A DNA stretch of 64,000 nucleotides, from positions 62,001 through 126,000 of the forward strand of contig JAKFEY010000029.1 of NCBI GenBank assembly GCA_036675475.1, read 5' to 3'. Source of the stretch: JALYRV01 sp036675475 (GTDB lineage: Bacteria; Acidobacteriota; Vicinamibacteria; Vicinamibacterales; SCN-69-37). Positions 28,650 through 37,479 of this stretch are shown here, piece by piece (position 1 is the first letter of the stretch; every line of letters starts with the position of its first letter). The notes beneath the pieces were generated by a model. It ran no database searches and was not told the origin of the DNA. It saw only the letters and a program-made list of their open reading frames with translations. The translations under genes and the position numbers were made by a program.

Positions 28650-30053
28650 GTGAACCGGGAAACCCGCCGACGGTTGATTCTGCCGGCGATCGCCATCGCG
28701 CTCACATGTGCGCTCGGAACAGCCGCGTGGTTCGTGGTGCCCGCGCTGGCCGTCGGCGTGGGCCACAAAGCCAAAGTGCTCTGCTCCGGGGTTTTTGTGT
28801 CCAAGCGCCTGCCGGATGCGGTGCTGGCAGATCTTCAAGTGGACGATCTCTCGATCCTGAAGTACGTCGGTGCCTCGATCGACCCTGTCGGGCACACTGT
28901 CACTGCCCGCGCGCTGGGCGTCGAACGTCGTGCCGTCTATCGTGACGGCCTTGGGTGCGCGCTCGCTCTCGACAACCTCACGCCGCCCGGGCTGCCGGGA
29001 AGCAAGCGCGATCCCGGGGCCCTGACCGAATCCAGCGAAAACGGCGGCCTCACGCCGATGGGGCCGACGATGGCCGGCCATCCCAGGGCCCAGTTGGACG
29101 CGGCGGTTGCGCGAGCATTCGACGAACCGGACCCGCGGTACCTGCGTCGAACGCGCGCTGTCGTCGTGATGCAGGACGGAAGGATCATTGCCGAACGTTA
29201 TGCGGCCGGCATCGGGGCAGACACGGCACTCCCGGGTTGGTCGATGTCCAAGAGCGTGATGAATGCGCTCGTCGGTGTTCTCGTCCAGGACGGCAGACTG
29301 AATCTCGACGCCCCTGCCCCGATTCCGGAATGGCACCGATCTGGAGATCCGAGGGCCAGGATCACGCTTGACCAGCTCCTCCGCATGAGCAGCGGGCTCC
29401 GCTTCGAGGAGAACCAAGAGAGCCCACGCTCGGATGTCATGCGGATGCTCTTCGGGGCAGGCGACATTGCAGCGTTCGTGACGAGCCGAGAGAACGCGTT
29501 CGCGCCTGGAAGCCACTGGGCCTACTCGAGCGCCAGCAGCAACATTATCTCCGCGGCCATTCGCAACGTACTCGGCGACCGGTCGACGTACCTGGCCTTC
29601 CCCAGGCGTAATCTGTTCGACCCACTGGGGATGTCGAGCGCTGTGTTGGAGACCGACGCCGCAGGCATGTTCATCGGCTCTTCGTACATGCATGCGACGG
29701 CGCGCGACTGGGCCAGGTTCGGGGTGTTGTACCTCCGGGACGGCGTCTCGAACGGTACCCGTATCCTGCCGCCGGGATGGGTCGACTACACGCGCACACC
29801 TGCACCCGCCGATTCGGCGAGACACTACGGCGCGCACTTCTGGCTCGCGATTCCGCTCGAGTACGCAGGGTCAGACCCCCGGCTTCCCGTGCCGGCTCTG
29901 CACGCTGCGGGCCACGAGGGGCAGTTTGTGACGATCGTGCCCTCGCACGACCTCGTGATCGTACGCCTGGGCCGGACCCGCTACCCGCACGCCTGGGATC
30001 AGGCGGCGTTCGTGCGTGACGTGCTGGCCGGTGTGGCCCGAGCGGCGCAGTGA
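28650..30053 (+). CDS. Serine hydrolase (beta-lactamase/class C family), exported
   Basis: A 467-residue protein with an N-terminal membrane or signal segment (about 8-32). The active-site SMSK gives S198 and K201. The second motif reads Y292-S-S where class C enzymes have YxN, and the third is HEG in AAGHEGQF. Such proteins are usually esterases or peptidases, not antibiotic-resistance enzymes. GTG 28650 starts five bases after the antitoxin stop. Base composition and position suggest independent expression, but no separate promoter is obvious. Confidence 0.88.
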   Translation: MNRETRRRLILPAIAIALTCALGTAAWFVVPALAVGVGHKAKVLCSGVFVSKRLPDAVLADLQVDDLSILKYVGASIDPVGHTVTARALGVERRAVYRDGLGCALALDNLTPPGLPGSKRDPGALTESSENGGLTPMGPTMAGHPRAQLDAAVARAFDEPDPRYLRRTRAVVVMQDGRIIAERYAAGIGADTALPGWSMSKSVMNALVGVLVQDGRLNLDAPAPIPEWHRSGDPRARITLDQLLRMSSGLRFEENQESPRSDVMRMLFGAGDIAAFVTSRENAFAPGSHWAYSSASSNIISAAIRNVLGDRSTYLAFPRRNLFDPLGMSSAVLETDAAGMFIGSSYMHATARDWARFGVLYLRDGVSNGTRILPPGWVDYTRTPAPADSARHYGAHFWLAIPLEYAGSDPRLPVPALHAAGHEGQFVTIVPSHDLVIVRLGRTRYPHAWDQAAFVRDVLAGVARAAQ

Positions 30054-30098
30054 GTTGCACCGCGTCTCATCCGCCTTCGCCGTCGTAATCAATCCATC

Positions 30099-30104
30099 TA
30101 TAAT
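30099..30104 (+). promoter_or_regulatory. TATAAT -10 element upstream of kinase gene
   Basis: A perfect TATAAT lies 38 bases before the ATG at 30143, with TTCGCC 17 bases upstream as a poor -35. This unit has a conventional leader, in contrast with the leaderless sites elsewhere in the window. Confidence 0.5.
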
Positions 30105-30142
30105 CGCGGCCGACATGCCGCGCGCCCACGACCGTCGCGATC

Positions 30143-32857
30143 ATGACTGAACGACTGGGTCCCTACGAGATCCGATCCCGGCTGGGCGCCGGAGGCATGG
30201 GCACGGTCTATCTCGGGCACGATGCGCGGCTGAACCGTGACGTCGCCATCAAAGTCCTGCCCGAGGCCACCGCTGCCGATCCCGATCGGCTCGCGCGGTT
30301 CACGCGCGAGGCGCAGGCGCTCGCGGCGCTCAATCACCCGAACATCGCGCACGTGTACGGTCTCGAAGACCTGAACGGCACGGCGGCGCTCGTCATGGAA
30401 TACGTCCCCGGCCGCACGCTCGAGGCGATGCTCACCGGCGGACCCCTGCCGGCGGCCGACGTCGTCGCCATTGCGCGACAGATCGCGCAGGGCTTCGAAG
30501 CGGCCCACGAGCGCGGCATCGTGCATCGCGATCTCAAGCCGGCCAACGTCATCGTCGAGCCGGACGGTCAGGTGAAGGTCCTCGACTTCGGCCTGGCGAA
30601 GGATCTCGCGGCGGCATCGAATGCCGACCTGATGAACTCGCCGACGATGCTCTCGCCGGTGATGACGGTGCAGGGCGTGATTCTCGGGACTGCCGCCTAC
30701 ATGAGTCCGGAGCAGGCGCGTGGCCGGATCGTCGACAAGCGATCGGACGTCTGGTCCTTCGGCGTGATCCTCTGGGAAATGCTCACCGGGCGCCGTCCGT
30801 TTGGCGGCGAGACGGTGACCGACACGCTTGCCGCGATCATCGGCGCCGACCCGCCGTGGATGGAGCTGCCCGCCGACATGCCCGAGGCGCTGCGGCATCT
30901 GCTTCGCCGGTGTCTCGAAAAGGATCCGCACCAGCGTCTGCGCGACATTGGCGAAGCGCGCATCGCGCTCGACGAGGCGGCGCCATCGAAGACGGGAGCG
31001 CTCGATCCGGCTGCCGGCAGGGACGCCGGCCGCCGCTCGCCGAGCACGCGGACGACGGCGGTGTGGCGCTGGCTGCCGTGGGGAGTGGCGGCGCTCGCGC
31101 TGCTTCTCGCGGGGGTTTCCACGCTGCTCACCTCTGCCGGCGCGACCGATGCGCCGCTGATGGCGTTTGATATGACGACGCCGGCGGGCACCGCGCTTCG
31201 GCTCACGGAGAGGCCCGCCATCGAGATCACCGCGGACGGACGGACGGTCGCGTTCACGGCGATCAGCAACGATACGCTCGGCCTGTACATCCGGCGGAGG
31301 CAGGAGCCCGATGCGCGCGCACTGCCGGTTCGCATCGGCAATATCAGACAGGGCGGCGACATCGCCTTCTCGCCCGACGGCCGCAATCTCGCGTTCACCG
31401 ATGGCACCTCGCTGATGAAGGTGCCGCTCGACGGCGGGCCGCCCGTCCGGCTGGCTTCCGTGCTGTCGGGCACGCGAGGAGTCGCGTGGGCCGACGATCG
31501 GACCATCGTGTTCTCGCCCTCGCCGCGAGCCGGACTGATGGTGGTCGATGCCGCCGGCGGCGGCGCGCCGCGCCAGCTCACCGACGTCTCCGCGGCGCTC
31601 AACGAGCGCACCCATCGGTGGCCCGCGCCTCTTCCGGGAGGCAAGGCGATCCTCTTCACGGTGGGCGAGCTCGATAGTCCCGACAGTTACGACGATGCCG
31701 GCATCGACGCGCTCGTGCTCGCGACCGGCGAACGCAAGCGCCTCGTCACGGGCGCAAGCTTCGCGCGGTACGCGCCGGGCGGCAAGCTGATCATCGCGCG
31801 CGGCCCATCGCTGTATGCCGTCGACTTCGATCCGGAGGGGTTGACCATCAGCGGCGCTCCCGTGCTGGTGGTGCCGCGCGTGGCGACGGACCCGAACACG
31901 GGCGCGGCACAGTTCTCGGTGGCGCAGGATGGGACCTTGATTTACGTCAACGGCGCACCGTCGGCCGGCTTGCGCCGGCTGGTGTGGGTCGATCAGGCCG
32001 GCGCCGTGCAGCCGATCGATCTCACCCCGGCCGTGTTCAACGATCCGTCGATCGCGCCGGATGGCAGCCGCGCGGCCGTCCTGGTGGGCCCCCTCGGGCA
32101 GGGGGATATCTGGATCTATGATTTCCGGCAGACAACGTTCACGCGGCTCACCACCGACGGCCTGAGCGCGACGCCGGTGTGGTCGGCAGACGGGCGGTCT
32201 GTGTACTACGCGTCGATCGACACGTCGACGCGCGAGTCGGCCGTCGTTCGTCGAAACGCGGACGGCAGCGGAGCGCCCGAACGTCTCGCGACCTTGCCTC
32301 TGCGCACGTACATCGGATCGATCGCCGGCGGTGGCACGGCCGCCCTTGGCGCCGCGAACAACTGGATCGGGTCGTTCAACGTCTTCCGGATTCCACTCGG
32401 GTCCGGTGGAGAGGCCGTCCGGCTGACCGAGCCTGACGTGCAGACCTATGCGGCGACGATCTCGCCAAACGGCCAGTGGATGGCCTTCGCGTCCGAGCAA
32501 ACCGGACGCCGCGAGGTGTACGTGCAGTCGCTGGCCGGTCACGGACGCCGGCTCGTGTCGACCGGCGGCGGTGAAGAGCCGCACTGGTCGCCTGACGGCC
32601 GTGCGCTCTATTACCGCGTGGATGATCGATTGATGATGGTGCCGATCGAGCTCGGCCCGTCGCTCAGCGTGGGCAAACCGGCGCTGCTCCTTCGCGGGCT
32701 GTACGACCTGCAGTCAGAAACGGGACAGAGCTATGCCGTCGACCCCAGGTCCGGCAGGTTTCTGATGATCAGACTCGTCGCGGAGGCGAACACGCAGACG
32801 TCTGACAGTTTCCGCGTTTCGCTCAACTGGGCGCGGCAGTTGAACGCCGCGCGATAG
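30143..32857 (+). CDS. Ser/Thr protein kinase with transmembrane segment and TolB-like propeller
   Basis: A 904-residue protein with the same plan as the kinase at 23357-26176. The kinase domain (about 8-275) has GAGGMG at 15-20, K37, HRD at 128-130 and DFG at 148-150. A transmembrane helix lies near 309-331, and an extracytoplasmic propeller of WD40/TolB-like repeats (SPDGRNLAF, DGRSVYYAS) fills the rest. All catalytic residues are present. Divergence from the first kinase is large, so this is not a recent duplication. The ligand and targets are unknown. Confidence 0.93.
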   Translation: MTERLGPYEIRSRLGAGGMGTVYLGHDARLNRDVAIKVLPEATAADPDRLARFTREAQALAALNHPNIAHVYGLEDLNGTAALVMEYVPGRTLEAMLTGGPLPAADVVAIARQIAQGFEAAHERGIVHRDLKPANVIVEPDGQVKVLDFGLAKDLAAASNADLMNSPTMLSPVMTVQGVILGTAAYMSPEQARGRIVDKRSDVWSFGVILWEMLTGRRPFGGETVTDTLAAIIGADPPWMELPADMPEALRHLLRRCLEKDPHQRLRDIGEARIALDEAAPSKTGALDPAAGRDAGRRSPSTRTTAVWRWLPWGVAALALLLAGVSTLLTSAGATDAPLMAFDMTTPAGTALRLTERPAIEITADGRTVAFTAISNDTLGLYIRRRQEPDARALPVRIGNIRQGGDIAFSPDGRNLAFTDGTSLMKVPLDGGPPVRLASVLSGTRGVAWADDRTIVFSPSPRAGLMVVDAAGGGAPRQLTDVSAALNERTHRWPAPLPGGKAILFTVGELDSPDSYDDAGIDALVLATGERKRLVTGASFARYAPGGKLIIARGPSLYAVDFDPEGLTISGAPVLVVPRVATDPNTGAAQFSVAQDGTLIYVNGAPSAGLRRLVWVDQAGAVQPIDLTPAVFNDPSIAPDGSRAAVLVGPLGQGDIWIYDFRQTTFTRLTTDGLSATPVWSADGRSVYYASIDTSTRESAVVRRNADGSGAPERLATLPLRTYIGSIAGGGTAALGAANNWIGSFNVFRIPLGSGGEAVRLTEPDVQTYAATISPNGQWMAFASEQTGRREVYVQSLAGHGRRLVSTGGGEEPHWSPDGRALYYRVDDRLMMVPIELGPSLSVGKPALLLRGLYDLQSETGQSYAVDPRSGRFLMIRLVAEANTQTSDSFRVSLNWARQLNAAR

Positions 32858-32897
32858 TTCCGCGCGGGCCTTCCACCCTCGCCCATGCCCGTTGGTG

Positions 32898-32903
32898 TAA
32901 GGT
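32898..32903 (+). promoter_or_regulatory. TAAGGT -10, 8 bases before GTG 32912
   Basis: Supports GTG 32912, rather than ATG 32885, as the original start of the broken propeller gene. Confidence 0.4.
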
Positions 32904-32911
32904 TCGGCTCT

Positions 32912-34089
32912 GTGGCGATCCACAACCTTCATCCGCTCCGGTGGTCCGTGCTCGCGGCCGCCATTCTCATCGTGTCCGTTACGCCGCCCGCGGCCCTCAG
33001 TGCGCAGGATCCGGCGATCCCCACCGGCCGGCTGATGTTCCGCGCCTCGTCGCTCGAGTTCCGCCCCGACGGGACCTTCACGCTTCAGAGTGTTCTCGAC
33101 GGCTTCGGCGAGGTGCATGCGGCAGGAACATGGAAGCAGGCGTCCGGCCGCGTCGATCTCGTCGGCTTCAAGGTCGTCTCGGGTCTCGAGCTGCTGCAAG
33201 CCGTGTCCGTCCCGCTCGACGGCTGCGACGCCGCGGGTCAGTATCGATTCGAGGTGAGCGGCAGGCAACTCCGGCTTTCGTTGATCGCCGACGCCTGCGG
33301 GCCGCGCGGGATGTTCCTCGACAAAACCCGTTGGGCGCCTCCCGGAGAGCCGAATCCCGGTCCGCCGCGCGCCGTCGCGCGGACCATGTTCAACGCGGCT
33401 GCGCGTCTGCCGGCGGCCGGTGACGGATCCGCCAGCTGGCCGTCATTCCGCGGACCGCAGGCGGCCGGCAGCGCAGACGGGCAGCAGCTGCCCGATCGCT
33501 GGAACGTCGAGAACGGAGAGCACGTGTTGTGGCGGACGGCCATTCCGGGCCTCGCGCACTCGAGTCCCATCGTCTGGGGCAATCGGCTCTTCGTGACGAG
33601 CGCGATCAGCAGCCGTGGATCCGCGACGTTCAGGATCGGCGACTACGATGGAGGCGATCCGTCCGACGACACATCGCCGCACCAGTGGGTGCTCTATGCC
33701 CTCGACAAGACGAGCGGACGGATCCTCTGGCAGCAGATCGCGTTCGAAGGAGCGCCGCGCGACAAGCGTCATGTGAAATCCACGTACGCCAGCGCGACAC
33801 CCGCGACGGACGGACGCGTGGTCGTGGCCTCGTTCGGATCACAGGGCCTTTACGCGTACACCGTGAACGGAACGCCGTTGTGGAAGGTCGATCTCGGCCG
33901 CATGAGCGTCGGGGCGGCTGGCGCCGCGTCGATCGAATGGGGTCCGGCGAGCTCGCCTGTAATCTGGGACGGCCTGGTGATCGTCCAGGTGGACACGCAC
34001 GACGATTCGTGGCCACACCGGCCCTGTCGGGAGGCGCCATGTTCGTCCGTACACCTGGCGCCGTGTTCGCGATTGGCGGGAAACGGTAG
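32912..34089 (+). pseudogene. PQQ-type beta-propeller protein gene broken by internal deletion and frameshift
   Basis: From GTG 32912 (TAAGGT eight bases upstream) the frame encodes a signal peptide, a lipocalin-like region, and the first propeller blades (WPSFRGPQAAG, then SSPIVWGNRLFVTS). It reads normally to DTHDDS at about 34005. From there the original frame turns into non-homologous sequence antisense to the next gene. One frame over, the bases from about 33999 to the stop at 34089 encode VATPALSGGAMFVRTPGAVFAIGG, a textbook end of this family. The middle and late blades are therefore missing and the frame is shifted. The alternative upstream start is ATG 32885. Confidence 0.75.
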
Positions 34090-34110
34090 TCTTCCTCGCA
34101 AGGCGCGGTG

Positions 34111-35349
34111 TCAGTATCGATCGGCGCGGAACGGCTCGGGGTCGAAGCGCGGCGTTTCGCCGGACATCAACTGGGCGAGCAGCAGGCCGGTGCCCGGCGC
34201 GGCCTTCGTGCCGGCCATCTGGTGGCCCGTGGCCAGCCACACATCGCCGCGGCCGCGCGCCTGGCCGATGAGCGGCATGCCGTCGGGCGTGCACGGCCGC
34301 AGCCCGCGCCAGATCTCGCGCGGCTCGGTTGTGTCGCCGATATTCAACATCGCCTTTGCGCCGCGGATGATCGTGTCGACGCGGCGCGCGTTGATCGAGA
34401 AATCGTGGCGCACGAGCTCGAGGGTGCCGGCGATGCGCAGCGCGTCACGATGCGGATTGACCGCGATCTTGCGCTCGATGAGATAGATCGATCGCGTGGG
34501 ATGCGGCGTCGCCGGCGGCAGCAGCACCGAGTAGCCCTTCGCGCCAATCACCGGCAGGCGGAAGCCGAGCATGTCGCCGAGCGGCTCGGACCAGGGCCCG
34601 GTCGCCACCACGATCCGCTCCGCTGAAATGTCGCCGCGCGTGGTGGTCAGCACGCGGCGGCCGCCGCTGCCGCCGGAGATGCGATAGACCTCGGCGCCTT
34701 CGATGAACGTCACGCCAAGCGCGCGCGCCTCGGCCTCGAGTGCCTTCACCGCCCGGTACGGCTCGCAATGCGCATCGTCCGGATAGAAATAGCCGCCGAC
34801 CTGCGGCCCGATCACGGCCGGTTCGTTCGCGCGCACCTCGTCGGCCGTCCACCGTTCGGCGCGTACGCCAGATTTGCGCGCGAGGTCGACGGAGGCTTTC
34901 GCGCTTTCGAGCGAGGCGGCGTTTTCGAAGACCGACAGCAGGCCGTGCCGCTCGAAGCCGAACGGCTCGGTGGTGCGCTTCGCAATCTCCTCCCACATGT
35001 CGATGCTCACGCGGCAGAGCTCGACGAGCGACGCGACGCCCCGCTCGTACTTCGCGGTGCGTGAGGCAAGCAGGAATTCCACCAGCCAGCGGACGAAGTG
35101 CGGGTCGAGCCGCGGCTGAATATAGAGGGGGCTGTCAGGGTCGAGCATCCACTTGAACGACTTGAGCAGCATGTGGGGGTTGGCGAGCGGAGCCGCCTGC
35201 GACGCCGCCAGCCACCCGGCATTCCCGAACGAGCAGCCGTGCCCGACGCGATCCCGCTCGAGCACCGTGACCTGCGCGCCCCGCCGCGCCAGCTCCACGG
35301 CGCTCGCCACGCCGATTACGCCCCCGCCGATGATGACGACATCCTGCAT
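34111..35349 (-). CDS. D-amino-acid dehydrogenase-like FAD oxidoreductase (DadA family)
   Basis: A 412-residue DAO-fold flavoprotein. The FAD loop GGGVIGVASA begins at residue 8, followed by ERDRVGHGCSFGNAGW, and the C-terminal RPCTPDGMPLIG and GHQMAGTKAAPGTG match DadA. It deaminates a D-amino or imino acid, passing electrons to quinone. TAAGAT (35364-35359) nine bases before the ATG suggests a leaderless message. An enolase-superfamily enzyme resembling hydroxyproline-pathway members lies 1 kb away, so a D-hydroxyproline-type substrate is possible. Confidence 0.9.
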   Translation of the reverse strand: MQDVVIIGGGVIGVASAVELARRGAQVTVLERDRVGHGCSFGNAGWLAASQAAPLANPHMLLKSFKWMLDPDSPLYIQPRLDPHFVRWLVEFLLASRTAKYERGVASLVELCRVSIDMWEEIAKRTTEPFGFERHGLLSVFENAASLESAKASVDLARKSGVRAERWTADEVRANEPAVIGPQVGGYFYPDDAHCEPYRAVKALEAEARALGVTFIEGAEVYRISGGSGGRRVLTTTRGDISAERIVVATGPWSEPLGDMLGFRLPVIGAKGYSVLLPPATPHPTRSIYLIERKIAVNPHRDALRIAGTLELVRHDFSINARRVDTIIRGAKAMLNIGDTTEPREIWRGLRPCTPDGMPLIGQARGRGDVWLATGHQMAGTKAAPGTGLLLAQLMSGETPRFDPEPFRADRY

Positions 35350-35358
35350 AACCCATCT

Positions 35359-35364
35359 ATCTTA
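35359..35364 (-). promoter_or_regulatory. TAAGAT -10, 9 bases before the DadA-like ATG
   Basis: Back-to-back with the TATGCT of the divergent gene; the two promoters share 54 bases. Confidence 0.5.
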
Positions 35365-35389
35365 ACAACCGCGCCGCGAATTTGCCGTG

Positions 35390-35395
35390 TATGCT
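35390..35395 (+). promoter_or_regulatory. TATGCT -10, 8 bases before ATG 35404
   Basis: TANNNT hexamer placed for leaderless transcription of the methyltransferase-like gene. Confidence 0.5.
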
Positions 35396-35403
35396 TGCCG
35401 CGC

Positions 35404-36300
35404 ATGACGCGCCGCCGCCTCGCGGTTGCCGCCGGTGCCGCCCTTCTGGTGACGGCGGCCGGCCTCGTCGCGCGCAATCAACTCAAGGTGCATCGCAACA
35501 GACAGGCGCGGTTTGCCGCGATGCAGGCCGCGCACCCGCTGGTGGCCGTCCCACCCGATGTCACCGCCTATCGCCGGGCGCTCTTCGATCTTCTGCAGCC
35601 GGTATCCCTCAGCAACTGCGAGCTGCAACGCTTCGGCGAGCCGAACGACGGCGGCTATCTGATGTGCGCCAACCTGATGGGCGGCGCGAAAGCGGCGTAC
35701 TCGTACGGCATCAACGGCTACGACCAGTGGGGCTGCGACATCTCGACGCGCTTCAAAGTGCCGGTGCACCAGTACGACTGCTTCAACACGGACGAGCCGT
35801 CCTGCCGCGCCGGCACACCGGTGTTTCACGCGGCGTGCGTCGGCCCGCGGACGGAAACGATCGACGGCCGCCCGTTCGACTCCGTCCCGCGTCAGCTCGC
35901 GAAAAACGGCGATGCCGCCTCGCACGTCGTGATGAAAATCGATGTGGAAGGCGCCGAGTGGGACACGATTCTGTCGATGCCCGGCGAGACGCTCGAGCGG
36001 ATCGACCAGCTGTCGGTGGAGTTTCACTGGCAGGAAGGCGGGCCGCACGGCTGGGTGGCCGACGCGCGCTATCCGCGCGCCGTCGCGAAGCTCAAGGAGT
36101 TCTTCGAGGTCGGCCACATTCACTACAACAACGCGAGCTGCATCGGCGATCTCGCGCCGTTTCCGTCGTGGGCTTACGAAGTGCTGTTCGTCAGCAAGCG
36201 GCTCGCGGCGGTCGATCCCTCAAAGAAGCCGACCCGGCCCCACCCCGAGGAGGCGCGGAACAATCCGTCGCGCCCCGACTGCCAGGCCGGCACGCCGTAG
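35404..36300 (+). CDS. Membrane-anchored methyltransferase-like protein (Methyltransf_22/FkbM-like)
   Basis: A 298-residue protein with an N-terminal anchor or signal (about 5-22). The core (FGEPNDGGYLMC, AYSYGINGYDQWGCD, HQYDCF, then MKIDVEGAEWDTI) matches methyltransferase-like proteins related to METTL24 and FkbM. Several Cys are spread through the core. TATGCT (35390-35395) eight bases before the ATG, plus the divergent DadA-like gene, define a 54-base shared promoter region. The C-terminal tail is proline-rich and non-conserved. The substrate is unknown. Confidence 0.75.
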   Translation: MTRRRLAVAAGAALLVTAAGLVARNQLKVHRNRQARFAAMQAAHPLVAVPPDVTAYRRALFDLLQPVSLSNCELQRFGEPNDGGYLMCANLMGGAKAAYSYGINGYDQWGCDISTRFKVPVHQYDCFNTDEPSCRAGTPVFHAACVGPRTETIDGRPFDSVPRQLAKNGDAASHVVMKIDVEGAEWDTILSMPGETLERIDQLSVEFHWQEGGPHGWVADARYPRAVAKLKEFFEVGHIHYNNASCIGDLAPFPSWAYEVLFVSKRLAAVDPSKKPTRPHPEEARNNPSRPDCQAGTP

Positions 36301-36317
36301 GCGACGCCCTCACCAGG

Positions 36318-37421
36318 CTACGCGACGTCGACGACCCGCGCGCCGAGCACGTCCAGCCGCGGCCGCACGCCCAGCCCTGGCTCCTCGCTCGCGCGCATGA
36401 AGCCGTTCTCGCGCCGCGGCGCGCCCTCGGCCGTACCCACGGTCACGTAGCTGTTGAAGTCCGTCGCGGTGAAGCGGAACGGTTCCGGTGTGCTGTGCGC
36501 CAGATGGGCGATCGCCGCCGTGGTGATGTCGCCGCCCCAGCTGTCCTCGAGTGTCATCGCGATGCCGATCGACACGCACAGGTCGCGCGCCTGCTTCGTC
36601 TTCGTCAGGCCGCCCAGCTTGCTGATCTTCAGGTTGACGACGTCCATCGCGCGATCCGCGTGGCCGCGCAGCAGCATGTCGAGGCTGTCGATGTTCTCGT
36701 CGAGCACGAACGGATGATCGGTATGCTGGCGCACCGACACGCATTCGTCGTACGTGGCACACGGCTGTTCGATGTAAACGTCCTCGTCCCGCACGCCACG
36801 AACGACACGCATCGCTTCGTGCAAGGTCCACCCCGTGTTCGCGTCGGCCACGAGACGGTCCGTATCGGTCAGCTGCGCGCGCACCGCGCGGATGCGCGCG
36901 ATGTCGGTGTCCGGATCGCCGCCTACTTTCAACTGGAAGCGTGTGTACCCCTCGCGCCGGTAGCCGTCTACCTTCGCCGCCATGGCGTCGGGCGATTCCT
37001 GCGAGATCGCGCGATACAGCCGCACTGCGTCACCGAACCGTCCCCCCATCAGGGTGCACACCGGAAGGCCGGTGACCCTGCCGAGAATGTCCCAGCACGC
37101 GATGTCGATCCCTGATTTCACGTACGGATGGCCCTTGAGCGCCGCGTCCATCCGGTCGTTCAGGACCGCAAGCTCGCGCGGATCCATGCCAATCAGGTGC
37201 GGGGCCAGCTCCTTCAGGCCGGCACGCACACCTTCGGCATACGCCGGAAGATAAAACGGGCCGAGTGGGCACACCTCGCCGTATCCCACCACGCCGTCGT
37301 CGGTCTCGACCCCGACGATGGTGCTGTCGAACACATCGACGGACTTGCCGCCCGACCAGCTGTACCGGCCCTCGCGAAGCGGCAGCTCCACGCGATGGGC
37401 GAAGATTCTGGAAATGCGCAT
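36318..37421 (-). CDS. Mandelate racemase/muconate lactonizing enzyme family (enolase superfamily)
   Basis: A 367-residue enolase-superfamily enzyme. Catalytic Lys candidates are in RFQLKVGG (about 165) and NLKISKLGG (about 267). Metal ligands are the Asp of VADANTGW, the Glu of YIEQPC and the acidic pair of VLDEN. The stretch TLEDSWGGDITTAAIAHLAH is reminiscent of cis-3-hydroxyproline dehydratases and hydroxyproline-betaine epimerases, but I cannot confirm this without a tree. TACAAT (37433-37428) ends six bases before the ATG, indicating a leaderless transcript. Confidence 0.88.
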   Translation of the reverse strand: MRISRIFAHRVELPLREGRYSWSGGKSVDVFDSTIVGVETDDGVVGYGEVCPLGPFYLPAYAEGVRAGLKELAPHLIGMDPRELAVLNDRMDAALKGHPYVKSGIDIACWDILGRVTGLPVCTLMGGRFGDAVRLYRAISQESPDAMAAKVDGYRREGYTRFQLKVGGDPDTDIARIRAVRAQLTDTDRLVADANTGWTLHEAMRVVRGVRDEDVYIEQPCATYDECVSVRQHTDHPFVLDENIDSLDMLLRGHADRAMDVVNLKISKLGGLTKTKQARDLCVSIGIAMTLEDSWGGDITTAAIAHLAHSTPEPFRFTATDFNSYVTVGTAEGAPRRENGFMRASEEPGLGVRPRLDVLGARVVDVA

Positions 37422-37427
37422 CGCCGG

Positions 37428-37433
37428 ATTGTA
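37428..37433 (-). promoter_or_regulatory. TACAAT -10, 6 bases before the enolase-family ATG (37421)
   Basis: Strong -10 match; no room for a Shine-Dalgarno between it and the start codon. Confidence 0.55.
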
Positions 37434-37467
37434 GTGTCACGGCCTTGCCGCGGACGCATCAACCGCA

Positions 37468-37473
37468 TAAAGT
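37468..37473 (+). promoter_or_regulatory. TAAAGT -10, 6 bases before ATG 37480
   Basis: Divergent partner of the 37428-37433 site, again with no room for a ribosome binding site. Confidence 0.45.
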
Positions 37474-37479
37474 CGGCGC

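Noticed and set aside
28650..30053. Antibiotic-resistance beta-lactamase
   Set aside because: SxxK is present, but the second motif is YSS and the overall form matches generic serine hydrolases; no basis for a resistance claim.
30098..32584. 828-codon minus-strand open frame opposite the kinase gene
   Set aside because: No recognisable domains; the kinase HRD, DFG and propeller repeats are on the plus strand.
34090..34486. Continuation of the broken propeller frame
   Set aside because: It lies antisense to the conserved DadA-like C-terminus and its translation shows no propeller repeats, so it is treated as run-on after a frameshift.
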